64,000 nt of DNA from Zasmidium citrigriseum (GCA_002786025.1 NHNW01000018.1:186001-250000), one strand, 5' to 3'; positions 1-10,653 are shown, numbered from the stretch's first letter. A program made the numbers and translations. Notes: generated by a model not told the origin, from the letters alone.

Positions 1-1374
1 ACAGAACATGATGTAGGTCTATGTTCGTATTTCGTATCCAGAGGCAGAAGTGTACTTCGTAATGGACATGCTGTTCGGCTCTTGTAGACTTCTTCCATCT
101 CTTCGATTCGCTGGCAAATTCCGACATCTCCTGCCATATTTGCCTCACACAGACGACAGAGATGGCTGAACACTTACCTGATGACTCGTTGGTGTCGTTT
201 GTCCTACCGCCGTTGACCGAGCATTCGTTTCCAATCTTCGATGGTAAGATGAGCGCCAGCTGCTTGGAGATCTTACTAGAGATGGGACTCGTGATTCTCT
301 AGCAATCGATTGCTTCCTAAGCATGTTGTCTAGCCTCAATGCAGGAATTGCAATCGATATCGCCCAACCATTTCTCTCCTTTTCGATATCACGTGAATCA
401 TTCGCTTAAGACGGCATCCTCGGCTCGCTCAGCCACGATCTCTCCGGGACGGTTGAAACGCAGCGGCAAGTTTAGAGTTGCATGGAATCGTTCTCGAAAC
501 GGCAGTCGGCGCTGCGATTATCCTTGTAGTCGTCGATCTGGTGTTGGAGATAGATGGACGGATGGTCGAAGCAGCGAACGAGCACTCGTTCAACGATGGC
601 AGAGGTGTATTTTTGAACGGAATGCAGCACACGGACGACTGTTGCTCGCTTGGCGCGAACACGATACGTTGAGGCTCGTATTGGCGGGCATGAAGGGGGC
701 TGTGCAGTATAAGGAGAGCTCAGGCTGGGAGCTTCAGGTATAGCGTCGTTGTCGCCGGCACGATAACGTCGTCGGTTTGCAGGCGTATCAGGCGGCGACC
801 AGCGGTGGTACAGCGTCTGCAAGGCACGCAAAGCAGCGCAGAACGAAGCGGCGGGATCGAAGGGTCTTGTAAGCAGGCAGAGAGACCCGGCGTGGTGGTG
901 CTGCCAAGGTGGATTGCGCCCGGGATGCGGGCATTTTTGTCTTTAACATTAGCAACGGCCTGCAGCTTCCAGTTAGCGCGTGGAGGTTTTTGGGCAACGG
1001 CCAGACGGTGCTCCCGCTGCTCGCCGGTGGCAGACTCGCACACCAAGAAACATCGTCGTCAACGCACCTCCGTCCGGCCATCATCGCCAGCCATTGCGAG
1101 AGTTCTAATTGTTGAGTGTACGATATTGCGATTCCGACGGTCGTTTCTGCCGCCCGCTGCTTGATTGCTGCTCGCTGGCGCCTTCTCTGCGGACGGTGAG
1201 TGCTGCTGCCATGCTGGACTGACCCGGTAGCTGCGACTGCCACCCATTCGCCGCCTATCGAACGCTCCTCCCTCCTTCGATCGATCAATCCACCACCTTT
1301 CGACTCGCTATACCACCGTACTGACGCCGTCGTCCGCCAGATGCGCACCTGACGATTCCCTCGATGCTCACGCC
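1..1374. other. upstream region, no convincing gene
   Basis: Several overlapping ORFs of 60-220 codons occur on both strands, but none has a recognisable domain, a consistent splice structure or protein-like composition; they are rich in Arg, Ser and Cys as expected from chance frames. The right part is probably the promoter and 5' leader of the channel gene that starts at 1375. No RNA gene or repeat was recognised. Confidence 0.5.
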
Positions 1375-4300
1375 ATGACCACGGTGCTCTCCAGCGCAGG
1401 CTGGCTGGCCCTGGCCTTCCTCCTCGCTCTACAATCGCTATTCGCCTCTGTACAGGCCGCATTCGTCACATTCGAGAATTGCTTGCCCAGCAGTTACACC
1501 GACAGCACGCCTCCGCAGTTGCAGTTCACGCCGTATTTCGTTGACGCCACCTTCAACCAAGGCGACACCCACAACCTCAGTCTCACCATCTATGGCAACG
1601 TTTCTGGCCAGCAGTTCACAGGCGATTATCCGCCGCCGAACTCGCCCCAGTGGCAGAATGACGACATTCACTTCGGCAAGATCTCGAATGTGGGAGCATC
1701 GGGGGACAAGCGTGCAACGTTGACGGCAGAGTATACTGTCCTCACTTTCACGGCCTTCGACAACCCAGGCGAAGCCTTTTGCAACACTCTCGTCAACGGC
1801 TCTTGTCCGCTGGGCCCATACTTCCGCGCCAACCGCAGCGATCCCTACGACCTCCCGGCCTTCTACCAAACCCACGATTTCGGCAGTTCGTACGCCTTCG
1901 CCACAATCTCATCCACCATTCATATCATATCAGGAGATGGACCGACAGTTGCATGCGTCAGTGCTATGATTACGCCAGACTTGGGCTCAAACATCAGCGG
2001 GCTTCTTACTTGGCTGCCAGCTGCCATTTTGATTCTTCAGGGCGTGGCTACACTCGCCGCGGCCATCTGGTCGCCATGGGGCAGCTCTGACATTTTTCGG
2101 TGGAGCAGCAACTATGGAAGAGATGAGGACTTGTTACGTTTGGTCACACCAGGCTTTGGCGATTGCCTGCAATACATCCAATTCATCGTGCTCACCGGCA
2201 GCCTGTCCCTGAATTACCCTGGCTTCTTCCAGCCAGCAGTCAGTCAGGCCAGCTGGTCCACGCTGCTTTTCAACGAGAGCTTCGTCAGTGGAGGCAATGG
2301 TACGCAGGCTTTGGTGGATGGTCTATACAACGTCAACGCAACATACGGCATGACCAGGATGAGCCAGCTTATTGGAATGAGCGACGGATCAGACATCTGG
2401 GCATGCATGGCCGTCTGGCTGCTGGTCATCACCGTGGCTGTCGTTCTACTATGCCAGCTGGGATTCTTTGGCCGCTGGGTCTACCGCATGGCCACTCACA
2501 CCACCGAAGAAGACCTTCGCCAGAAGAACGTACCCTTCACCATCGGCAATCTCGTTCGCCTGTTGCTCAACTTCTTCATCCTGCCCGCCGTTTCGCTCAG
2601 CTTGTTTCAGCTCGTGATAGCACCACGCTCGCCAGCTAGCGTCATAGCATGCGCAGTGGTCTTGCTGGTCATCATCGTCCTCCTTGCCTCCTGGATCATT
2701 AGGATTGTCTGGATGACCAAGCCGAGGACCTTGCTCTTTGACGAGATGCAGACTGTGTTGCTCTACGGGCCCGTCTACAACACATACAGCGACGATGCGG
2801 CCACCTTCGCTCTCATACCGGTTTTGATCACCTTCATGAGAGCGGTGGCCATTGGAGCGGTACAGCCAAGTGGGATTGCTCAGATCGTTATCCTGGCTGC
2901 TTGCGAGGTCATCCTCATCTTGACCATCTTTGGACTTCGCCCATTCCGAGGAAAGACGAGCATGAACTCATACCACATCTTCTTCGCCCTTGTGCGCGTA
3001 AGCACGGTCTTGCTCATGTGCGCCTTCATACCCTCGCTCGGAGTCACAGAACCGCCAAAGGGCTGGATCGGCTATGTCATCTTGATCTTGCACGCATGCG
3101 TCCTCATCTTTGGCTTTTTCTTGAACTCCATTCAAACCCTCATCGAGGTCATCGCTCGTGCGATGGGAGCTGGCAGCGACGCACAGCATGGCGCCGTCCG
3201 AGGTAGTATCTTGACCTGGCGTATGCTGAAGAAGCGTCCGAACCGACCGGAGCCCGACCGTGGTAGTATGATGAGTAACGCGGCTATCCTTCGAGTTTCG
3301 AACGGCGAGAACAGAAGCCCGGCGTATGGCGGACGGTCTAGGAGTGTGTCCGGCAGCAGTCAGCAGCTTCTCAATAGGATGAGTGGTTTCGAGAACTTCT
3401 CCAGCGCAGGCGAAAACATCAATTCGCCAGATCCCGGCTCCGATAACATCGCCTCAATGACCACTGGTACCAATTCTGGTCCGAACGCCAACGGCAAAGC
3501 GCCCGTCACTGCTGCTGCTCGAGCAGATGCAGAGGCAACGTACTACCGACCGCCACGGCGACGACAGACGGTGGAGACTGCACAGACCATGCCAGGAACT
3601 CAGACTAGGAGTACATACGATGTGCCCTACCAAGACTCCCCAGGCCATGCCAGAGAAAGCAGCTACGACAGCACCGGCATCCACGGCTCACCCGCACCTG
3701 CGTACATCCGCGGACGCATGGACTCAGGCGACGAGACTGGACCTCGCACTGACTACGCCGTTCGAGAAGTCGATCAATACTATCGTGGCCCGCCACTGAG
3801 TGATGAACCGTCGAGGAAACTTAAGACTGGTCCCGCGGATCCCACTGGTCCTGCATCCACGGCACAGTCTTGGTTCTCTCGCGTTGTCTTTGGTGTTAAG
3901 GGCAAGAAGAAAGATCAGAGCAAGGGTTTCGAAGTTGTGCGGTCTTCGCGCATGCAGCCTGGCATGCAACAGGAAGGTGATCGCAACGAGGCACTCGAGT
4001 TGCAGCAGAGCCCGGCTATGCACCAGGAGCCGTATCGTGACTCCCCGGAGACGCCGCAAGGCGAGTTGCAAGTCGGTGCCGGTGCTGAGAGATCCATCGA
4101 TCGAGACCGTTCCGACACTCCAACCGACGACCTCGCCCAGCGGCCACCAACTACTGGATTTGACTTCGGCTTCGAGACACCGACTGCGGCGACTGCCACT
4201 ACTGCAAGAGTTCGACCTGACAGCGAGACCGTTCCGCAATTGGACCATCCTGTGTTGGAGCCCATTAGCACTGAGCACCGTGCATCGATGGGTCTGATTG

Positions 4301-4938
4301 CCCCAATCCGCCGTCTCAGCGAAGAGAGTGCCAACAGCCGCGAGTCCTCTCACTACCCACAGGAAGAAGTCAATACAACTCGCTACTCCGACCAGCCAGT
4401 CCCGTCCCTCGACCCGATAGCATCAGTCGGCGGAATCGACCTGCCGTCTCGTTTCAACTCGACAGCAACAGCAGCATCTCGTGGCGCCACCGGCAACCCC
4501 TTCGTACGCATGGACTCGAGCCACACCCGTGGCCAGGAGTGGCTCCGTGCTGTTGACAACCTCGAATGGAACCACTCTCGGCAGCCCTCCCAACGCAGCC
4601 AGTTCAATACGACCACCCGCGAGCCCCTGCAGCCACCGCCAACGGTCCCCCGTCGCTCCTCCCGTCGAACGCTCTCGCAAGAAGTGGCCGCGCAACGCTA
4701 CCAGCCTACGACGGAAAACGTCTTCGAAGGCTTCGACTCAAACGGCAGCTCCCCCGACTTGATGCGCAGCCCCGTCGACTCCCCAACCGGCGAGAATGGA
4801 CCGCCAACAGGCCATTCGCACCACCAAGTCTCCCACCATCGGGCTGCAGACAGCATCAGCCGTAATAGCATTGGGGCTAATGCTGCCATGCAAGCCAGCA
4901 GTGCGGAGTACTTTGGCCAGTCGCCACCATCGCACTAG
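1375..4938 (+). CDS. TRP/FLC-like integral membrane channel protein with ML-like N-terminal domain
   Basis: Single-exon ORF of 1187 residues. A signal peptide occupies about residues 1-28 and is followed by an extracellular Cys- and N-glycosylation-rich region (about 30-200) that fits the ML-like lipid-binding domain of fungal TRP-like proteins. A polytopic membrane region follows from about residue 211 to 590, with clear helices near 211, 347, 400-445 and 480-585. This order is typical of the fungal TRP-like/flavin-carrier (FLC, Pkd2) family, which acts in the plasma membrane or ER in calcium, heme/FAD or cell-wall homeostasis. The last roughly 590 residues are a hydrophilic, Ser/Pro/Gln-rich tail without recognised domains, about as long as the membrane part. 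The start is the first ATG that gives a signal peptide. Family assignment is firm; the transported substrate cannot be told. Confidence 0.85.
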   Translation: MTTVLSSAGWLALAFLLALQSLFASVQAAFVTFENCLPSSYTDSTPPQLQFTPYFVDATFNQGDTHNLSLTIYGNVSGQQFTGDYPPPNSPQWQNDDIHFGKISNVGASGDKRATLTAEYTVLTFTAFDNPGEAFCNTLVNGSCPLGPYFRANRSDPYDLPAFYQTHDFGSSYAFATISSTIHIISGDGPTVACVSAMITPDLGSNISGLLTWLPAAILILQGVATLAAAIWSPWGSSDIFRWSSNYGRDEDLLRLVTPGFGDCLQYIQFIVLTGSLSLNYPGFFQPAVSQASWSTLLFNESFVSGGNGTQALVDGLYNVNATYGMTRMSQLIGMSDGSDIWACMAVWLLVITVAVVLLCQLGFFGRWVYRMATHTTEEDLRQKNVPFTIGNLVRLLLNFFILPAVSLSLFQLVIAPRSPASVIACAVVLLVIIVLLASWIIRIVWMTKPRTLLFDEMQTVLLYGPVYNTYSDDAATFALIPVLITFMRAVAIGAVQPSGIAQIVILAACEVILILTIFGLRPFRGKTSMNSYHIFFALVRVSTVLLMCAFIPSLGVTEPPKGWIGYVILILHACVLIFGFFLNSIQTLIEVIARAMGAGSDAQHGAVRGSILTWRMLKKRPNRPEPDRGSMMSNAAILRVSNGENRSPAYGGRSRSVSGSSQQLLNRMSGFENFSSAGENINSPDPGSDNIASMTTGTNSGPNANGKAPVTAAARADAEATYYRPPRRRQTVETAQTMPGTQTRSTYDVPYQDSPGHARESSYDSTGIHGSPAPAYIRGRMDSGDETGPRTDYAVREVDQYYRGPPLSDEPSRKLKTGPADPTGPASTAQSWFSRVVFGVKGKKKDQSKGFEVVRSSRMQPGMQQEGDRNEALELQQSPAMHQEPYRDSPETPQGELQVGAGAERSIDRDRSDTPTDDLAQRPPTTGFDFGFETPTAATATTARVRPDSETVPQLDHPVLEPISTEHRASMGLIAPIRRLSEESANSRESSHYPQEEVNTTRYSDQPVPSLDPIASVGGIDLPSRFNSTATAASRGATGNPFVRMDSSHTRGQEWLRAVDNLEWNHSRQPSQRSQFNTTTREPLQPPPTVPRRSSRRTLSQEVAAQRYQPTTENVFEGFDSNGSSPDLMRSPVDSPTGENGPPTGHSHHQVSHHRAADSISRNSIGANAAMQASSAEYFGQSPPSH

Positions 4939-5808
4939 GCGAACTTTTGTTACTACAGGGCTTTTGATATTAGCGTAGGCGTTTATTCACGGAGCACAAG
5001 AATACCCATCACAGCATTGGGGGAATGGGAGGGAGTTTTGTAATGTGGATGAGCTGGTTTTGGGCGGTGCATTGTAACATAGGTCTACGAAGTAATGAAA
5101 AGAACAGCAGTGTGAAGTACATTGTCTCTATCTCCGTGCGTTATGCTACTGTCTATGGATCCTGTTGTGCTGCTGACAGGTCTTGGACTTGATGTTCTGC
5201 TGGAGACAGAGCGGTGGGTGAAGTGGAAAGGAGCCCTGCTATTGTAGCTGGTGAGGTAAGATGTTGCGCATCTTTGAGGCCTTCATCGGGGCAGCAGGAA
5301 AACCATTTCTACCTACTTGTTCACATCTATCTCCGTGCCTTCTCCTGTTGTCTATGGATCTAATAGAGCCATTGATGGGTCTTGGTATCGATGTTCTGCT
5401 AGGGATAGCGTGGTAGGTGAGGTGGAGATGAGCCCTGCTATTGTAGGTGAGAAGCTGAGATGTTGCGCGCCTTTGAGGCCTTCATCGGGGCTCCAAGAAG
5501 ACCAACTTTACCTGTTTCCCTATCTCTATCTCCGTGTATTCTCCTCCTGTCCATGGGGCTGATAGAGCTATTGATGGGTCTTAATATCGATGCTCTGCTG
5601 GGGATAGAGTGGTAGATGAGGTGGAGATGAGCCCTGCTATTGTAGATGGGAAGGTGAGATGTCGTGCGCCTTGGAGGCCTTCATTAGGGCAGCAAGAAAC
5701 CTTTCCTTACCTACCTTATGTAAATATCTCTATCCCCGTTCATTCTCTCATCAACCGTGCTCTCGTTCATGCTTTCGATAGATCCAGATGTGCACACAAT
5801 GCTGGGGA
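4939..5808. repeat. tandem array A, unit about 199 bp, three copies plus start of a fourth
   Basis: Corresponding sites (the motif tctccgtg and its variants) lie at 5131, 5330, 5529 and about 5728, giving a 199-bp period. Each unit contains an 86-bp module with inverted ends (5126-5211, 5325-5410, 5524-5609): the left end is like ctctatctcc and the right end like ggggatagag. About 113 bp of shared spacer follows, containing conserved words such as gagccctgctattgtag and gaggccttcat. Copies differ by scattered substitutions, so the array is not recent. No protein-coding signal was seen. The array lies just downstream of the lipase stop. Confidence 0.85.
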
Positions 5809-7143
5809 TCATCGTCCAGCAGCATAAACCTTCACCGCCGGCTCCACACTCGTCCTCGGCATATACTTCAAAAAATTCCCAAAGAACACCACAAAAGTCC
5901 CCTCCGTGGCAATCAAATCCTCCAGACTCATCCCCTCTGCAACGATACGATTGCACACTTTCCCCAGGTCCAATCGATTCGTCTGTGCTGGGCCTCCGTT
6001 CGTCAGAGCGTCGAGAGTCAAGGCGTATGCGAGAGAGTTGTACAGAATGCCTTCGTGTGTGACGAGGGTTCCTGCTGGAGAAGCTGGGCAGACGCTTTGA
6101 ACCAGGTAGTTCGCTACGCCGACGTTGCGAGCATCGTTCAGCACGCCCGAGGGGTTAGGTCCTGCTTGTGGCTGGACGATCTGGTCTGTTGCTGAACGAA
6201 CGTTCGTCGTAGGGATATATGCCGAGTTGCCTCCGTTCTCAAGCAGCGTGGATACGAAAGACGAGTTGGGAAACTGTTGCAGAACGCCCGGCGTGCAGCC
6301 TAGATTCGGGAACGATGGACAGATGAGCGCGGCGTTGACTGTGCCGTGGTAGTCTGGCGAGAGGGCGATGAGTTGCGTGGTAACGTTTCGAGTTGAGGGG
6401 AAGTACTTCAATGCCCATTGAAGGTTCAGGGAGCCTTGGGAGAATGTCACTGCGCTGACGTTCCGGCTTGTGATAGAGGAGATGTAGTTGATGGCGTAGA
6501 CGGCGTGTTCGGCAGTGAGTTGGGCATCTGCAAGGCTGTTTTGAGGGATGTTGAGCCAGATGGGGTCTGCGACTGAGGTTTTGGCGAGGAGGCGAGCGTA
6601 ATTGTAAGCATACGTGATTCCGCCGGGTACGCCTGTTCCAGGAAACAGTATTACGGGAGGTTTCTGGCCGTAGGTGAAGGTCGAGGGGATGTGGATGCTG
6701 CCGCGGAGCGTGGATTCTGGGAGGGAGTACGCTGGGTCGGCGGATGACGCTTGAGGATAGATCTTGCGTGACGGTTCTCGAGGATTTGCATTATTGATAG
6801 AGTTGTCAGCCGGCGAGTAGCCTTCGATGATGTCGGCGATGTCTTCGGGATCGAAGCCGGCTTTGATGAGAGCTGGGACGCTGTCGATGAGGTTGGCTCC
6901 TTGAGTGAAGGCGCTGGCTAATGCGGAGGTTGCTTGTGGGAATGTTGAGATTGTTGCGGTGGGTACGGTAGCTTCAATGCCTTCGAGCGCTGCTGAAGCG
7001 ACTTTTGCGGCGTTTGTTGCGTCTGCTCCGAGCCCTGAAATGATGCTGCCGATGAAGTCTCGTCGTTCGAGTGCTGGTGAAGGTTGTGCTGCCGCCAAGC
7101 TGAGAAGCCCAGCAGCGACTAGGAGAGTTTCTTGCGCCAGCAT
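5809..7143 (-). CDS. secreted CalB-like lipase (alpha/beta hydrolase)
   Basis: Single exon, 444 residues. The ATG at 7143 is preferred to earlier in-frame codons because it begins directly with a signal peptide (about residues 1-19), followed by a dibasic RR at 27-28 that could be a Kex2-type processing site. Residues about 30-125 are a prodomain-like helical region. The hydrolase core then matches the Candida antarctica lipase B family: oxyanion-side motif FPGTGVPGG near 167-175, nucleophile Ser235 in TFSQGS, Asp320 in RSATDQIVQP and His363 in VTHEGILYNS. These three sit in the same order and context as the CalB Ser-Asp-His triad. It should hydrolyse ester lipids outside the cell. It is bracketed by repeats on both sides. 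Confidence 0.88.
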   Translation of the reverse strand: MLAQETLLVAAGLLSLAAAQPSPALERRDFIGSIISGLGADATNAAKVASAALEGIEATVPTATISTFPQATSALASAFTQGANLIDSVPALIKAGFDPEDIADIIEGYSPADNSINNANPREPSRKIYPQASSADPAYSLPESTLRGSIHIPSTFTYGQKPPVILFPGTGVPGGITYAYNYARLLAKTSVADPIWLNIPQNSLADAQLTAEHAVYAINYISSITSRNVSAVTFSQGSLNLQWALKYFPSTRNVTTQLIALSPDYHGTVNAALICPSFPNLGCTPGVLQQFPNSSFVSTLLENGGNSAYIPTTNVRSATDQIVQPQAGPNPSGVLNDARNVGVANYLVQSVCPASPAGTLVTHEGILYNSLAYALTLDALTNGGPAQTNRLDLGKVCNRIVAEGMSLEDLIATEGTFVVFFGNFLKYMPRTSVEPAVKVYAAGR

Positions 7144-7369
7144 ACTGGTTCTTGGGAGGGATTTGTGTGGTTCTTGCTTCTTTTTGGGCAATTTGGAGGT
7201 CCAGTGGTATTTGTGTGGTTTGCAATGACGAGCGCTAGTCTGGTTGCCTCGGTTCGAACTTTGAGGTCTGAATAGCGCATTCTCGTGAGCTTGCACAATG
7301 CTAGACCTCTTGCCTTGTGAACGCCCTCATCAATATATCTCGATAGACAACTTTCACATCTTCTTCCAT

Positions 7370-7455
7370 CTCTATCCCCGGCCTCGCTGCTATTGTCTCT
7401 GGATCTCATGCTGCTATTGATAGGTTCGACTCTTGATGTTCTGCCGGGGATAGAG
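7370..7455. mobile_element. solo 86-bp MITE-like element with 13-bp perfect terminal inverted repeats
   Basis: The left end ctctatccccggc (7370-7382) is the exact reverse complement of the right end gccggggatagag (7443-7455). The interior (words like tctggatct, ctattgatagg and cttgatgttctg) matches the 86-bp modules of array A in order and orientation, and the length is the same. No obvious target-site duplication was seen. It lies between the lipase start (7143) and the SprT-like start (7618), so it may carry or disturb promoter signals for both genes. Confidence 0.75.
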
Positions 7456-7617
7456 CGATGAGTGAAGCAGTAGGTATCGCTTCACTCACCTCCTGGAGCC
7501 TGGCAAGGTGAGATTGTTCTGTATTCACTCAATGGCAGCCCATGGAGGCTCCAAGTACAAGTTCCAATGGTAGGTGTTGCGCTCTTCTTCCTCCTCACGC
7601 CAGCAGAACACTTCATC

Positions 7618-8388
7618 ATGGGCCGCCACGTTCGCATCAACGCAAAGGCACCATCATCCTCACTCCGAGCGCACTCCCACAAGCCAAAGACGCTCATCCA
7701 AGCCATCATCAAGCACGTCGAGGGCCCAGCCTCCTCCTGGTCCGCGGAGAGGCAGGACAAGTTGAAGAAGATCGCCGACTGGCGAGCAGATTTCGAGCGC
7801 GAGCTGGCCTCCGCCAATTTCACCAACGCGCAGCTCAAGAGAAGCTCCCTCGTTCGATGCGTGGAGCTTGTGGGCGGCCTCCTCTTCATCGGCCCCTTCA
7901 AAAATGTCAGAATACGCTGGGAGCGCGAGCCGCGCATAGACGCCGCAGTCAAAGGCAGAACCTCACTCGACGGCTGGTTGATCGAGATCAACGAAGACTT
8001 CGTCCGCCGCTTCGCGCTCGTGTCGCCGCGGAAGGCCGCGAGGGACGTCCTCTTCACCGTCGTGCACGAAATGCTGCACTCCTTCGTCCAAAGGCACATG
8101 TGCCTTTCACACAAGCGTTGCGAGAAGCAGCTCGGCCTGTCGGGCCATGGGGCGGCATGGCAGACCATTGCGATGGAGTTGGAGGAAGCTCTCACGAGAG
8201 CAGGAGTGGAGGAGGTGAATTTGGGGAGAGTTGCGGGTGCTGAGTCGGAGAGGAAGGCGAGGGAGGATAAGACCCTTCCTAAGGAGTATGTTCAGCGCTT
8301 CTTTGGGGGCGTTTGTCCCCTTACTGGGACAGACTATACCCGGGATGGGTGGAAGGAGAAGCTCGCGTCGTTCTTTGGTCGGCGGTAG
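7618..8388 (+). CDS. SprT-like zinc metalloprotease (copy 1)
   Basis: 256 residues, single exon. The ATG at 7618 is chosen over an in-frame ATG at 7567 because the 17 extra residues are hydrophobic and unlike the other copies; this choice is uncertain. The core has the zinc motif HEMLHSF followed by a Cys-containing stretch and a downstream SGHGAAW. That is the HExxH...H pattern of SprT-like proteases. An upstream segment, LLFIGPFKNVRIRWE, matches the short strand that precedes the motif in the other two copies (34034 and 47825). Members of the wider SprT/Spartan family cleave DNA-bound proteins; the fungal short forms are uncharacterised. Repeat arrays lie on both sides. Confidence 0.8.
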   Translation: MGRHVRINAKAPSSSLRAHSHKPKTLIQAIIKHVEGPASSWSAERQDKLKKIADWRADFERELASANFTNAQLKRSSLVRCVELVGGLLFIGPFKNVRIRWEREPRIDAAVKGRTSLDGWLIEINEDFVRRFALVSPRKAARDVLFTVVHEMLHSFVQRHMCLSHKRCEKQLGLSGHGAAWQTIAMELEEALTRAGVEEVNLGRVAGAESERKAREDKTLPKEYVQRFFGGVCPLTGTDYTRDGWKEKLASFFGRR

Positions 8389-8439
8389 AAGTTGCGCAAT
8401 CGAATGCCACTTCGATGGGCTGGTCCCTCGAGGTTTCGT

Positions 8440-9400
8440 CACCCCACGATACTACTATCCCCGTTTCTCAATCGTTCTCAAATGGTCTCATATCGTTGCT
8501 TAGCGTCGTAGTCCTGCTTGATCTCCATGGGGATAGGTGCGAGAGAATCAAATCGACCAGATCCTCAAGGCCGGGATGAAAGGCGTCTCGCCATCGATCA
8601 GGGCAGCATTGTAGAGCATCTTTGCCTCACATCCAGCCCATCCCCGTCTATCGATCAATATCAATGGTCTCATACCTTCCATTGGATCCATAGTATCAAC
8701 CATTCCCAAGGAGATAGCTTCAGAAGAGGATGTATTCCCCTTATCCTTGCGGCATCAACCAGGCCAGGTGGAGGGCATCTCGGCCTCGTCCAGGGGAGTC
8801 ATCCAGGGCAAGTCAACCTAACATCAGGTCTATCCCCAGCTGTAAATCAATCTCAAACGTTCCATACCATCCCTTAGATCCATAGTATCGACCAATTCCA
8901 AGGAGATAGATCCAGGAGAAAGACATATCCCCCCTTTCTTTGCGCCATCGATAAGGGCATGTAGAGGGCATTTCCGCCCCATCCAGGGCAGTCTTCCATA
9001 GCAATATCACCTAACATCCAGTCTATCCCCAGCTCTCGGATCGATCTCAATGGTCCTATATCCCTTCTCCAAGCCGTGGTATCGACCAGTCCAAAGGAGA
9101 TAAGAGTTAAGCAAAAGAATGATTGACTCCTTTCCAAAGGGCATCGATCAGGGCAAGTGAGTGCCATTCGCCTTTCAACGATCCATCACACTCCAGGGCT
9201 TCTCCGCCAGATATCAATCTTATCCCCACCTCTCGACGATTCTCAACACCTCTATATCGATCATCCAGTCCATGGTACGCCTCGATTCCAAGGAGACAGC
9301 CGCGAACGATCAACCAGAGTCTCGGGGATGACCAATCCAACCAGGACTCTTATCAGCAACTTCCATTTCCCCAGTGGTTCCAAGACCAGCGCTATGCAGT
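8440..9400. repeat. tandem array B, unit about 183-197 bp, five degenerate copies, inverted relative to array A
   Basis: The marker tcccc (in tctatcccc-like contexts) recurs at 8458, 8641, 8833, 9026 and 9223. Modules of about 84-86 bp run from gtctatccccag to ggagatag-like ends (for example 9021-9106 and about 8828-8911). Read on the minus strand, the units resemble array A: atctatctcc, then tatggatcc, then a stretch ending in ctggggatagac, then the gcgcaaag-containing spacer. The two arrays are therefore the same family in opposite orientation, enclosing the lipase/SprT segment. The copies are diverged, and no ORF is credible here. Confidence 0.75.
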
Positions 9401-9843
9401 AGTCCTGAATCGTTAGATTGATGTCCGAAGTTCAGGCGTGCTGGTATAGCGAAACAGGAAGTCCGAAGCTCACGGTATACGGCCGCGGCCAAGTAGTGAG
9501 ACGGGAAAGAGAGAACCAGAATGGAGAGCGCCACAGAAACGAGATTGGGGGAGGGGACGTGGGAAACGTGGGATGTGTTGAAAGCCCATGGGTATCATAC
9601 TCGACCGAACGCTTCGGCTCTACGACATCCAGCCAGCAATTGTAAGCAAGTTTTTTTCTTTCCCTCCCATGTAAACACTCCGGTCCTCCGAAGCTGAGAG
9701 TAGTGCCATGTCATCGCTCGTCCATGTAATTTTCTCCTTTTCTGTGTTCATCAGGAACACTGCCTTGAGTTTCCACCGCTGGTCCTCGAGGACCGATCGC
9801 CACATCTATGGTAGTCGCTGGGAAAACTGGGAGTCGTCATTCG

Positions 9844-10653
9844 TTAAGAGGAAGAGTCGGCAGCGCCTTCTTGTCCGCTGAAGAGGGTGTGGACTGGAGC
9901 GTCGAGCTTCTCACGGCCGCGGAGGAAGTCGAGCTCCATCATGAAGACGTATCCGAGCAGTACGCCGTCGAGCTTTCCGACAAGCTTGCCGGCTGCGGCA
10001 GCAGAGCCACCTGTATCAATCTATTAGCCAATGTACCCTCAATCCTTGGGAAAAATGTTGATCTCACCAGTTGCAATGATATCGTCCACAATGACCACCC
10101 TCTTTCCCGGCATGAAGGCAGAGCTCTGCATCTCAAACACATCCTCGCCATACTCCTTCTCGTACGACTGACGAGCGCAGTTGCCCGGCAGCTTGCCCGC
10201 CTTCCGCACGGGGACGAAGGCAGCGCCCAGACGCAGCGCCAACGTCGGGCCGAACAAGAACCCTCTGCTCTCCAGGCCGACGATAACGTCGATGTCGCTG
10301 CTCTGGCCAGGGGAAGTGCCAAAGGCCGAGGCCATCTTGAGCTCGAGCGCGGTGATCAGGTCGTTGTGCAGCTCGTGCGAGCCGAAGAGCGGCATGATGT
10401 CTTCGAAGAGCACATTGGGAGCCGGGAAGTCGAGGTACTGCTTCATGTTGCTCTTCAGCTTTACTTTAAGACTGGCGAGTTCGGCGGTACTGGCGGCAGC
10501 GGCGGCGGAGACTCCTCCTTGGGCGGCATGGTGGGCGGGCGCGGTGGTGGGGTCTGGAGCAGAGGACGGAGGGTGGGACGCCGTGGCCGGTGGCTGTTGC
10601 TGCTGCGAGTTGGTCGGGTTGGTGCTGTCGGAGGAGGAGTTTTGCGAGGACAT
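9844..10653 (-). CDS. adenine phosphoribosyltransferase
   Basis: Two exons (10068-10653 and 9844-10010) with a 57-nt intron (10011-10067, gtgaga...acag), phase checked; 250 residues. The catalytic core runs from LKSNMKQYLDFP through IVGLESRGF to the PRPP-binding loop RVVIVDDIIATGG, which spans the splice junction. The C-terminal GYVFMMELDFLRGREKL is typical of APRT. It salvages adenine with PRPP to make AMP in the cytosol. The first roughly 70 residues are a low-complexity Ser/Gln/Pro/Ala extension not found in most APRTs, so a start nearer the core is possible, though no obvious internal ATG gives a normal N-terminus before LKSNMKQ. Confidence 0.9.

Noticed and set aside
3724..4353. Minus-strand ORFs opposite the channel gene tail
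   Set aside because: Shadows of the channel coding frame; no motifs.
4939..9400. CRISPR-like array
   Set aside because: The repeat units are about 199 bp, degenerate and without unique spacers; this is a eukaryotic tandem repeat and not a CRISPR.
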